Origin: Bacteroidales bacterium
GTDB lineage: Bacteria > Bacteroidota > Bacteroidia > Bacteroidales > P3
DNA: 64,000 nucleotides
NCBI GenBank assembly: GCA_028708845.1
Contig: JAQVXZ010000006.1
Location: forward strand, 30,300 to 94,299
Direction of reading: 5' to 3'
Shown here: piece by piece, positions 9,126 to 17,640 of the stretch
Layout: the number at the start of each line of letters is the position of its first letter
Position numbering within the stretch: position 1 is the stretch's first letter
Notes under the pieces: model-generated
Databases searched by the model: none
Told to the model about the DNA's origin: nothing
The model's input: only the letters and a program-made list of their open reading frames with translations
Position numbers and translations under genes: made by a program

Positions 9126-11216
9126 ATGTTTATAGAATACTCCCTTTGGTGGCTAATTCCCTTAGTTTTGATAGCAGTTCTTGGGAGCTTTTTTCTTTAT
9201 TTTTACCCAAAGAGAAAGTTCTTTTCCAAAACTCAAACGATTTTTCTTTCTTCCATTCGCTTCCTTGCTTTGCTTTTATCTCTTCTTCTTATTGTTTCAC
9301 CTATCTTTAAGCAAAAGAAAACCATAATAAAAAAGCCCCTAATTGTACTAGCTCAAGATAATTCATCTTCAATCTTGATGACAAAATATTCTCCTTTCTA
9401 TAAAAACGAATTTTTAATAGGTCTTGATAAATTATCTAAGTTGCTAGAAAAAGACTTTGAGCTTAAGACTGTTTTATTTGGAAATGATGTTAGAGAAATT
9501 AATAATAATGAGATTAAGTCAATCAAATGGGAGGACTATGCGACCGATATTTCAAATGTAATTGAGAAAATAGAAGAGAAGTATATTAATTTAAATCTTT
9601 CAGGAATTGTCTTAATAACAGATGGGATAATTAATCAAGGGAAGAGCCCTTTAAATATTGTAGAGAATCTTCAAGTCCCTATTTTCACTGTTGCAATGGG
9701 CGATACTACAATAAAGAAAGACCTATCAATAGGAAGTGTTAGGAATAATCGATTTGCTTACCTGAATAATAAGTTCCCTATTGAAATAACTGCATTAGCA
9801 AAAAAGGCAAAGGGTAGTAAGTCTATTATAAAGATATCTAAGGACGGAAGAACTCTTTTTGAAGAAAGATTTGATGTTGATAATGATAACTTTTACAAGA
9901 ACTTTGAGACTAGTTTCTTGGCTGACAAGGTAGGCTTGCAAAGATATAAGATAAGTTTAGAAACATCTGAAAACGGGAAAACCATTATCAATGATACCAA
10001 AGACATTTTTATTGAAGTCCTTGATGGAAGGCAGAAAGTTTTACTTGTGGGAAACTCTCCTCATCCTGATTTGTCTGCAATAAAACAATCAATTGAAGAA
10101 AATGAGAACTATGAGGTTAAGTCTTTTCTTTTTAATGAATTACCTGCTTCATTTTCGGAATATAATATTGCTATTTTACATCAAATTCCATCTTCAAACC
10201 CTCAGCATCTTAAAGCAATTCAAAAACTAAAAGACGAGAATATACCTATACTATTTATTATTGGCTCACAAACTAATATGCCTTATCTTAATTCTCTTTC
10301 TATAGGGCTCAATATTACAGGCAACAAGACTACTCAAAACTCCGCAACAGCAATATTTAATAATAATTTCACATTATTTAGTATTTCAAAAGAAACAGAG
10401 AACCTTCTTAATAGGTTTCCACCACTTCAACCTCCGTTTGGAAGGTATCAATTATCACCTCTAATTCAAAGCTTAGCATTTCAAAATGTTGGTATTGTTC
10501 AAACAGATTATCCATTAATTGCATTTACTAATGATAATACTACAAGATATGGAATAATAGTAGGAGAGGGGATTTGGCGTTGGAGATTACAGAACTATCT
10601 TATCAATCAAACTCACGACCAAGTAAATGAAATTATTCATAAGTCTGTTCAATATCTTGCTACTAAAATAGACAAAAGTAGGTTTAGGGTTATTTGCGAT
10701 AAGGTCTTTGCAGAGAACCAACCTATTGTTTTGGATGCAGAGCTATATAATGAAAGCTATGAGCTAGTAAATGAGCCTGAGGTTAAGATTACGATAACAA
10801 ATCAGGATAAGAAGAAATATCCTTATGTCTTTTCTCGCACTTCTAATTCATATCACTTAAATCTTGGAGTATTTCCAGCGGGAGAGTACAACTATATAGC
10901 AACTACTAATTATGGTGGTAAAGCCCTACAAGTGCAAGGCATATTTTATGTTTCTTCCCAAAACCTTGAACAAATTGATCTTGTGGCTAACCATAACCTT
11001 CTTTTCAATATATCGGAAAGAACATCAGCTCAAATGATTTATCCAAACGATATAGAAAAGCTTAAAGACTTAATTACGAAGAGGGACGACATTAAACCAG
11101 TTGCAAACCAAACAATAACCAATAAAAGGTTAATTGATGAGTTTTGGTATTTGGCTTTAATAATAGTACTTTTTTCATCAGAATGGTTCTTAAGGAAGTT
11201 CTGGGGCAAGGTATAA
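9126..11216 (+). CDS. Membrane-anchored von Willebrand factor A-like protein
   Basis: Not assigned to a named gene. The 696 residues begin with two hydrophobic helices (~7-25, ~38-60) and end with another (~672-690), leaving a large presumably periplasmic middle. AQDNSSSI near residue 75 resembles the DxSxS metal site of vWA domains and VLITDGIINQGKSP near 160 fits the fourth-strand TDG motif. The later part (~300-420) looks like a class I glutamine-amidotransferase-type fold, as in many Bacteroidetes vWA-like membrane proteins. It may share a transcript with the DjlA-like gene and the methyltransferase downstream. Confidence 0.65.
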   Translation: MFIEYSLWWLIPLVLIAVLGSFFLYFYPKRKFFSKTQTIFLSSIRFLALLLSLLLIVSPIFKQKKTIIKKPLIVLAQDNSSSILMTKYSPFYKNEFLIGLDKLSKLLEKDFELKTVLFGNDVREINNNEIKSIKWEDYATDISNVIEKIEEKYINLNLSGIVLITDGIINQGKSPLNIVENLQVPIFTVAMGDTTIKKDLSIGSVRNNRFAYLNNKFPIEITALAKKAKGSKSIIKISKDGRTLFEERFDVDNDNFYKNFETSFLADKVGLQRYKISLETSENGKTIINDTKDIFIEVLDGRQKVLLVGNSPHPDLSAIKQSIEENENYEVKSFLFNELPASFSEYNIAILHQIPSSNPQHLKAIQKLKDENIPILFIIGSQTNMPYLNSLSIGLNITGNKTTQNSATAIFNNNFTLFSISKETENLLNRFPPLQPPFGRYQLSPLIQSLAFQNVGIVQTDYPLIAFTNDNTTRYGIIVGEGIWRWRLQNYLINQTHDQVNEIIHKSVQYLATKIDKSRFRVICDKVFAENQPIVLDAELYNESYELVNEPEVKITITNQDKKKYPYVFSRTSNSYHLNLGVFPAGEYNYIATTNYGGKALQVQGIFYVSSQNLEQIDLVANHNLLFNISERTSAQMIYPNDIEKLKDLITKRDDIKPVANQTITNKRLIDEFWYLALIIVLFSSEWFLRKFWGKV

Positions 11217-11266
11217 GTTAAGATTGTAAGTAAGGCTCAATAGATAATATAATAAAACAAGAGGAT

Positions 11267-12049
11267 ATGGATATAAAGGAATTTAATGTTAGGACAAAGG
11301 ATAATGAAAAGAGAAATCATCCTTGGGAAATGGCTCGTTTAGAGGTGGTGAAGGACTTATTGAATCCATATATTAAAGATAAAAAGGATAAGAAGATTGT
11401 TTTAGATATTGGTTGTGGTGATGTTTATTTTATTAGTGAGTTCTGCAAAGCTTATCAAAACTTCCAGCCTTATGCTGTAGATATTGCTTTTACGGACGAA
11501 ATAATAGATGGTTTAAAACAAGAATATAAGTCTTGTCCTATTCAGTATTATAAGGATGTAAATGATGTTTATTTGGGAAATGAAAAGGCTAACCTAGTAT
11601 TCCTCCTAGATGTTATTGAACATATTGAAAATGACATTGATTTTCTAAAACAAGTGCTTAGTTTATCATATATTGATAAGGATACCCTATTCCTAATTAC
11701 TGTTCCTGCCTTTAATAATTTGTTTTGTAATCACGATACGTGGCTAGGACATTATAGAAGGTATACCAAAAAGATGCTCTTAGAACATATATCACAAGCT
11801 GGATTAAAGGAAGTTAAAGCTGGTTATTTCTTCTTCTCATTACTTCTTCCTCGTATTCTTCAAAAAATGATAGAGAAGCCTACCAAAGAAGAATCTGTTG
11901 AAGGAATTGGGAATTGGGATAAAGGAAAACTTATCACTAATCTATATAAGTCAATTCTGCTTATAGATTACTATACAACAAAGGGTCTTTCGAAGATTGG
12001 AATAAAGCTACCTGGTCTTTCTACTTATATAATATGTAAGAAGAATTAA
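11267..12049 (+). CDS. Class I SAM-dependent methyltransferase
   Basis: 260 residues with the SAM-binding motif I LDIGCGD at ~46-52 and a post-motif acidic segment LLDVIEHIEND near 120 typical of Methyltransf_11/23 proteins. The substrate is not evident; the HYRRYTKK segment also occurs in methyltransferases linked to glycan or lipid synthesis. Its 3' end overlaps the convergent sufS stop by four bases, so no terminator separates them. Confidence 0.82.
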   Translation: MDIKEFNVRTKDNEKRNHPWEMARLEVVKDLLNPYIKDKKDKKIVLDIGCGDVYFISEFCKAYQNFQPYAVDIAFTDEIIDGLKQEYKSCPIQYYKDVNDVYLGNEKANLVFLLDVIEHIENDIDFLKQVLSLSYIDKDTLFLITVPAFNNLFCNHDTWLGHYRRYTKKMLLEHISQAGLKEVKAGYFFFSLLLPRILQKMIEKPTKEESVEGIGNWDKGKLITNLYKSILLIDYYTTKGLSKIGIKLPGLSTYIICKKN

Positions 12050-13260
12050 GATAGCATAGTTTTTACTTTTTTAAGGGATTCAATGAAGTAGTCAATCTCT
12101 TCTTTTGTGTTGTAAATTCCAAAAGAAACTCTTGCAGTGCCAACAATACCAAAATGTTGCATTACAGTTTGAGCACAATGGTGACCTGTTCTAATTGCTA
12201 TTCCTAATTGGTCGAGTAGAGTCCCAACATCGAAAGGATGAATATCTTTTAGGTTAAAGGATATACCGCCAGCCTTATGTTTGGATGTTCCGTATATTAT
12301 TAAATCTTCTATTTCCAATAATCTCTTGGTAGTATATTGCATAAGGAAGTCTTCGTGCTTTTCAATAAAGTCAAAGCCTATGTTGTTCATGTAGTCTATT
12401 GCAGCTTTAAGCCCAAGCACATCAGAAACAGAAGGAGTTCCTGCCTCAAACTTATAAGGTAAATCATTAAATGTTGTACCCTCAAACGATACTTCTTTAA
12501 TCATTTCTCCTCCTCCGTGATAAGGTGGCATAATATCAAGATACTCTCTTTTGCCATATAAGACACCAATACCCATTGGAGCATACATCTTATGACCAGA
12601 AAAAACATAGAAATCACAATCTAGGTCTTGAACATCTACTTTGAAGTGAGGAACGCCTTGAGCTCCATCAATTAAAACAGGCACACCTTGTTTGTGTGCA
12701 AGTTCTATGATTTCTTTAACAGGATTAATTGTTCCCAATGCATTTGAAACATGAGCTACAGAAACCAGTTTTGTTTTGCTATTTAATAAGGTTTTATAGA
12801 CTTCAAGGTCTAATTCTCCATTATCTTTAAAAGGGAGTACTCTAATTTTGAACTTAAACTTATCTTGAGCAAGTTGCCAAGGAACAATATTTGAATGGTG
12901 TTCAAGTTCTGAAACAATTATCTCATCACTTTGGTTTAGGAATTTCTCACAAAACGAAGATGCAACTAAATTAATACTTTCTGTTGTACCTCTTGTAAAT
13001 ATGATTTCTTCTTGTTCTTTTGCAGAAATGAATTCTTGAACAGTCTTCCTTGCTAATTCAAATTCATTAGTTGCTTTTTGACTAAGGGTGTGAACTCCAC
13101 GATGAACATTTGAATTAAGATGAAGATAATAATTCATCATTGCATCTATTACTTGGATAGGCTTTTGAGTTGTTGCAGCGTTATCTAAGTAAACTAGTGG
13201 CTTATTATTTACCTTTTCATTAAGAATCTTAAAGTCTTTCCTTATTTCTTCTAGTGACAT
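12046..13260 (-). CDS. sufS: Cysteine desulfurase SufS
   Basis: PLP enzyme that removes sulfur from cysteine for Fe-S cluster assembly (group II desulfurase). 404 residues, standard length. LDNAATTQKP near 25-34, SGHKMYAP with the PLP lysine near 223, and the catalytic cysteine in RTGHHCAQ near 362 are all present. The single residue between the histidines and the cysteine fits SufS/CsdA rather than IscS. No other suf genes lie in the window, so it is separated from its usual operon. It is followed upstream by a small membrane protein and lon. Confidence 0.93.
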   Translation of the reverse strand: MSLEEIRKDFKILNEKVNNKPLVYLDNAATTQKPIQVIDAMMNYYLHLNSNVHRGVHTLSQKATNEFELARKTVQEFISAKEQEEIIFTRGTTESINLVASSFCEKFLNQSDEIIVSELEHHSNIVPWQLAQDKFKFKIRVLPFKDNGELDLEVYKTLLNSKTKLVSVAHVSNALGTINPVKEIIELAHKQGVPVLIDGAQGVPHFKVDVQDLDCDFYVFSGHKMYAPMGIGVLYGKREYLDIMPPYHGGGEMIKEVSFEGTTFNDLPYKFEAGTPSVSDVLGLKAAIDYMNNIGFDFIEKHEDFLMQYTTKRLLEIEDLIIYGTSKHKAGGISFNLKDIHPFDVGTLLDQLGIAIRTGHHCAQTVMQHFGIVGTARVSFGIYNTKEEIDYFIESLKKVKTMLS

Positions 13261-13270
13261 GATATTGGTT

Positions 13271-13504
13271 TTATTGTAGTTTCCACATTATATACATAAC
13301 AAGGAAGAAGATAAAGAGTAGAATCAAAAAAATATAAAACAAAATGCTTCCTCTTTTCGAAAGGCTAACTAATTCTTTAACTTTAGGTTTACCCTCTTTT
13401 TCTTCTTTTTCTTCATTAAGATATTTCTTCGCTAATGCTGTATAGCCAAAAAAAAGAACCGCAACAAGTATTAAAATACCTATTACTAATATTGCATTGC
13501 TCAT
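13271..13504 (-). CDS. Small two-helix membrane protein, unknown function
   Basis: 77 residues: a hydrophobic helix at ~3-25, a charged middle (EEKEEKEGKPKVKE) and a second helix at ~52-75. It sits between lon and sufS on the same strand with 10-13 nt gaps, so it is almost certainly a real gene in that operon. No family recognised. Confidence 0.7.
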   Translation of the reverse strand: MSNAILVIGILILVAVLFFGYTALAKKYLNEEKEEKEGKPKVKELVSLSKRGSILFYIFLILLFIFFLVMYIMWKLQ

Positions 13505-13517
13505 TATTGTATTGTTT

Positions 13518-15929
13518 TTATTTAACTAAAACTAAATTTGGCACTTCAATCATGTTCTTAACATAATGGAATGTTATTCCTTCTAAGTATTTTTCAGATA
13601 TATCCTCTATATCCTTTTTGTTTTGTTCTGATATAACAATGTCGGTAATATTGGAACGTTTAGCAGCAAGTATCTTTTCTTTAATTCCTCCAACTGGTAA
13701 AACTTTTCCTCTAAGAGTTATTTCACCTGTCATAGCAAAATTAGCTTTTACTTTCTTATTAGTAAAAATACTTACCATTGCTGAGAACATCGTAACTCCT
13801 GCTGAAGGACCGTCCTTAGGAGTTGCTCCTTCTGGAACGTGAATATGTAGATTAACGTCTTCAAATATCTTAGAATCTATATTTAGTTCTTTTGAGTGAG
13901 CCTTCAAATATTCATACGCTAAAGTTGCTGACTCTTTCATAACATCTCCAAGATTTCCTGTAAGAGTTAATATGCCCTTTCCTTTACTAACACTTGCTTC
14001 AATAAATAGTATTTCTCCTCCGACCTGCGTCCAAGCTAGCCCTGTTACAACACCAACAGTATCTTCTTCAAGATGCATATCATGTTCTGAGGTTGGAAGT
14101 CCTAGTATTTTATGTAGCTGGTCTATCTTTATTGTTTTTGAATACTCTTCTTCTTTAGCTAACTGAACAGCACGGTAACGAACAATTTTTGCTATATGTT
14201 TTTCTAACTGCCTAACACCTGATTCACGAGTATATTCATTAATTACTTTTAAAATAACATTATCAGGAATACTTATATGCGATTTCTTCATCCCATGCTC
14301 TTTGAGTTGCTTAGGAATTAAATGTTTCTTAGCAATTTGTAGTTTCTCTTCAACTATATATCCTGGAATATTAATAATTTCCATTCTATCTATAAGCGCA
14401 GGTTGAATAGTATTTAATGAGTTTGCTGTTGCCACAAACATAACCCTTGAAAGATCATAATCTAAATCAAGGTAGTTATCGTGAAAAGCAGTGTTTTGTT
14501 CTGGGTCTAAAACCTCTAACATTGCAGCAGAAGGATCTCCATTAACGGTCATTCCTGAAACCTTATCAATCTCATCAAGAACAAAAACAGGGTTTGAAGA
14601 TTTAGCCTTATTAATTGATTTTAGTATCCTTCCTGGCATAGCACCAATATAGGTCTTTCTATGTCCTCTTATCTCGCTCTCATCATTTAAACCACCTAGT
14701 GCCATACGAATATAGTTTCTTCCAATAGCTTTTGCAACTGATTTTCCTAATGATGTTTTACCAACACCAGGAGGTCCAACCAAACAAAGAATTGGAGATT
14801 TCATATCCCCTTTAAGTTTAATTACAGCAAGATATTCTATTATTCTTTCTTTAACCTTTTCTAGTCCGTAATGGTCAGAATCCAATATCTTCATCGCCTT
14901 ATTAAGGTCGAAATTATCAACCGTGTAATGATGCCAAGGTAGTTCAACCATAAAGTTCAAATAGTTCAAATGAATAGAATAGTCAGGTGAACTACTATGC
15001 ATTCTTTCTAGTTTAGTAAGTTCTTTGAAAAAAGCAGTTTCTATTTCTTTACTCCAATGCTTTAACTTTGCTTTTTCTGTTAGTTCATTAATAGCTTGCT
15101 CGGTAGGGTTGGAGCCAAGTTCTTCTTGAATTGTTTTTAGTTGTTGATTTAAGAAATAATCTCTTTGTTGCTTGTCAAGATCCGTAGATACTTTCTTTTG
15201 TATCTGCAACTTAACTTCTTGCATTTGGACATTCTTACTCAAAATCGAAAGTACCTTTGTTGCTCTTCTTGTGAAGTCGTTAATTTCTAGTAACTTTTGT
15301 TTCTCCTCAAGAGATACATCAATATGAGCAGAAATATAATTCAATAAGAAATAAGGATTATCTATATTTTGAATAGCAAAAGTAAGGTCAGTTGGTAGGT
15401 TAGGAGTTAGTTTGATTAGTTTCAAATACACATCCTTCATTGCTGCAACAAGTGCATTAGCATTCTTAGGAATATTCTTTGCTTCATCGTGATAAAGGCT
15501 TGCATTCCCAGTCCAAAAAGGTTCAGAATTAGTAAGTCCATCAAGACGGAACCTATCTAGTCCTTGAATAATAACCATAGTTGTTCCATCAGGCATATTT
15601 AATGTCCTAACTATTCGAGCAACAGTTCCTATTTTATGTAAATCATCATAATTTGGATCGTCCACATCATTCTTTTGAGCAACAACACCAACTATTAACT
15701 TTTTCTTATATGCTTCTTTAATTAGTTGTATTGATTTATCCCTTCCTGCCGTAATAGGCATCACAACACTAGGGAAAAACACATTTCCTCTTAATGGTAA
15801 TATGAGTAGTTCTGAAGGTAGTTCTTTGATTCCAAAATCTTGTGTGTCATCGTCAGTTAATAATGGAATGAATTCAGGCTCCCCTGCAATCAATTTAGAG
15901 AATTCAATCATTGTTTCGTCGTACATCAT
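13518..15929 (-). CDS. lon: ATP-dependent protease Lon
   Basis: Cytoplasmic AAA+ protease that degrades misfolded and regulatory proteins. 803 residues with the family order: LON substrate domain (~35-240, opening LPLRGNVFFPSVV), coiled linker, AAA+ module with Walker A GPPGVGKTS near 385 and Walker B FVLDEIDKV, and a C-terminal peptidase with the catalytic Ser in PKDGPSAG near 707 and Lys about 43 residues later. The start codon directly follows the stop of the upstream GlmU-like gene (TAAATGATG), so the two are coupled. Confidence 0.97.
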   Translation of the reverse strand: MMYDETMIEFSKLIAGEPEFIPLLTDDDTQDFGIKELPSELLILPLRGNVFFPSVVMPITAGRDKSIQLIKEAYKKKLIVGVVAQKNDVDDPNYDDLHKIGTVARIVRTLNMPDGTTMVIIQGLDRFRLDGLTNSEPFWTGNASLYHDEAKNIPKNANALVAAMKDVYLKLIKLTPNLPTDLTFAIQNIDNPYFLLNYISAHIDVSLEEKQKLLEINDFTRRATKVLSILSKNVQMQEVKLQIQKKVSTDLDKQQRDYFLNQQLKTIQEELGSNPTEQAINELTEKAKLKHWSKEIETAFFKELTKLERMHSSSPDYSIHLNYLNFMVELPWHHYTVDNFDLNKAMKILDSDHYGLEKVKERIIEYLAVIKLKGDMKSPILCLVGPPGVGKTSLGKSVAKAIGRNYIRMALGGLNDESEIRGHRKTYIGAMPGRILKSINKAKSSNPVFVLDEIDKVSGMTVNGDPSAAMLEVLDPEQNTAFHDNYLDLDYDLSRVMFVATANSLNTIQPALIDRMEIINIPGYIVEEKLQIAKKHLIPKQLKEHGMKKSHISIPDNVILKVINEYTRESGVRQLEKHIAKIVRYRAVQLAKEEEYSKTIKIDQLHKILGLPTSEHDMHLEEDTVGVVTGLAWTQVGGEILFIEASVSKGKGILTLTGNLGDVMKESATLAYEYLKAHSKELNIDSKIFEDVNLHIHVPEGATPKDGPSAGVTMFSAMVSIFTNKKVKANFAMTGEITLRGKVLPVGGIKEKILAAKRSNITDIVISEQNKKDIEDISEKYLEGITFHYVKNMIEVPNLVLVK

Positions 15930-17111
15930 TTATCTAAGCTTCTTGTTTTTTAAAGTTTGATTAAATATGTGGTGTAGTATTTTTTTATCATCTTCAGTCA
16001 TTACCATATTTCTTCTTGCCATCATCTTTTCACTAACTTCAAGTGCTTTGTCAAGCTCATATAGTTTTAATCCTACATTTGTTCCTCCCCAAGCAAAAGA
16101 AGGGATGAAGTTGCGTTGGTAACCTGCTCCGTAAATGTTAGAACTTATTCCAACTACGGTTCCTGTATTAAACATTACATTAATCCCACACTTAGAATGG
16201 TCTCCAAATATTGTACCAAAGAAAGTTTGTCCTGAGTTAACAAACGTATGTTTCTCTATATCCCATATCCTCACCTCTTCATAGGTGTTTTTAAGGTTTG
16301 ACGCATTTGTGTCAGCCCCAATATTACACCATTCTCCTATGACAGAATTTCCGATAAATCCATCATGAGCTTTATTTGAGTAGCCAAATATGACAACATG
16401 GTCTAATTCGCCACCAACTTTTGAATAAGGTCCAAGGGTAGTAGGTCCGTATATTTTAGCATTAAGCTTCAAAACAGAGTTCTCACACATAGCAAAAGGA
16501 CCTCTTACAGAACATCCTTCCATAATTTCGGCATCTTTTCCAATATAAATTGGACCTTTGCTAGCATTTAAACGAGCACATTCAACATAAGCACCTTCTT
16601 CAACAAATATGTTTTCTTCTCCAATAAGAGTGTTAGTGGAGCTTAGCTTTTGTGAAACACGACCTTTAGTAATTAGTTCGAAGTCATCATTAATTGCTCT
16701 TTCATTGTGAACTGAGAAATCCCAAAGATGATTGACCTTTATGAAGTCTTGCTCATAATCAACCTTTAGAGTGTCCTCACTTTCAGAAAGAAAGTCTTCT
16801 CTTGTTTTAGTCATTGCAATAATATTGTCATTGCAAATTAATACTTGATTGAAAGATAGGTTTTTAATTGCCTCAACTAGTTTTGGAGTAGGACATACCG
16901 ATCCATTGATTAAAGTCATTGAATCTGCAAATTCAATAGGATATTTAGAAGAAAGATATTCCTCAGTAAGTGTAGAGGTTTTCTCTCCTAAGTATTTTTC
17001 CCATTTCTCTCTAATTGTAAGTATCCCAATACGGATATCACAAACAGGTCTTATATAAGTTAATGGCTTTAGTGATTTCCTTGAAACGTCGTCAAATAGT
17101 ATGTAACTCAT
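15930..17111 (-). CDS. GlmU-like sugar nucleotidyltransferase/acetyltransferase
   Basis: 393 residues of the Bacteroidetes-type fused enzyme proposed to act as UDP-N-acetylglucosamine diphosphorylase and glucosamine-1-phosphate acetyltransferase. The N-terminal half is a divergent nucleotidyltransferase (FDDVSRKSLKPLTYIRPVCD) and the C-terminal half (~175-370) has left-handed beta-helix hexapeptide spacing. It would make the UDP-GlcNAc needed for peptidoglycan and LPS. The family link rests on the N-terminal signature and architecture; activity is inferred. Confidence 0.8.
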   Translation of the reverse strand: MSYILFDDVSRKSLKPLTYIRPVCDIRIGILTIREKWEKYLGEKTSTLTEEYLSSKYPIEFADSMTLINGSVCPTPKLVEAIKNLSFNQVLICNDNIIAMTKTREDFLSESEDTLKVDYEQDFIKVNHLWDFSVHNERAINDDFELITKGRVSQKLSSTNTLIGEENIFVEEGAYVECARLNASKGPIYIGKDAEIMEGCSVRGPFAMCENSVLKLNAKIYGPTTLGPYSKVGGELDHVVIFGYSNKAHDGFIGNSVIGEWCNIGADTNASNLKNTYEEVRIWDIEKHTFVNSGQTFFGTIFGDHSKCGINVMFNTGTVVGISSNIYGAGYQRNFIPSFAWGGTNVGLKLYELDKALEVSEKMMARRNMVMTEDDKKILHHIFNQTLKNKKLR

Positions 17112-17149
17112 GATGAAAATGTGTTTTGATTATATTAAGTATTACAACG

Positions 17150-17157
17150 CAAATATA
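17150..17157 (-). promoter_or_regulatory. Candidate -7 element for the GlmU-like/lon/sufS operon
   Basis: TATATTTG on the minus strand, 38 nt before the ATG of the GlmU-like gene. Confidence 0.55.
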
Positions 17158-17212
17158 TGCATTTTGTTTCATATAAAGGTATGACATAGTTAAATAAAAT
17201 ACGATTTAAAAC

Positions 17213-17246
17213 AAAAGAGTTCTACCGATGGCGATAGAACTCTTTT
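17213..17246 (-). terminator. Terminator after rpmE2
   Basis: A perfect 12-bp stem (AAAAGAGTTCTA / TAGAACTCTTTT) with a 10-nt loop, lying 21 nt after the rpmE2 stop and upstream of the GlmU-like promoter. The U-tract is part of the stem, so it can act in both directions. Confidence 0.85.
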
Positions 17247-17267
17247 AAAATACATATTACTAGTATG

Positions 17268-17525
17268 TTATTTTACTTCTTTGCGGTTTTTATATTTGTT
17301 CATAAACTTATCAACACGACCTGCAGTATCCACAAGCTTAACCTTACCAGTGAAGAAAGGGTGAGATGTGTTAGAGATTTCCATTTTGACTAAAGGGTAT
17401 TGAACACCATCAATCTCAATTTGATCTTTTGTGTTAGCACATGATCTTGTTATAAACATTTCGTCGTTAGACATGTCCTTGAAAACACAAAGACGATAAT
17501 TTGTTGGATGAATATCTTTTTTCAT
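17268..17525 (-). CDS. rpmE2: 50S ribosomal protein L31, type B
   Basis: 85 residues: [11 protein letters not shown] opening, then [11 protein letters not shown] and the C-terminal [11 protein letters not shown] typical of L31. The zinc-binding CxxC of type A L31 is absent, which marks the zinc-independent type B form. It is monocistronic with its own terminator. In other bacteria the type B form can replace the zinc form under zinc limitation; whether a type A copy exists lies outside this window. Confidence 0.93.
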   Translation of the reverse strand: MKKDIHPTNYRLCVFKDMSNDEMFITRSCANTKDQIEIDGVQYPLVKMEISNTSHPFFTGKVKLVDTAGRVDKFMNKYKNRKEVK

Positions 17526-17596
17526 ATTTACTTTTTTTACCGTTTATCCATTGATTTAAACGGGTTTAGTTATTATTTCTATTAAATTTCAGAGAG

Positions 17597-17604
17597 CAAA
17601 GGTA
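17597..17604 (-). promoter_or_regulatory. Candidate -7 element for rpmE2
   Basis: TACCTTTG on the minus strand, 71 nt before the start; the 5' leader is long for a 85-residue gene. Confidence 0.5.
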
Positions 17605-17640
17605 TAAATAATTATTTAATCTACAATATATTTAGCTAAA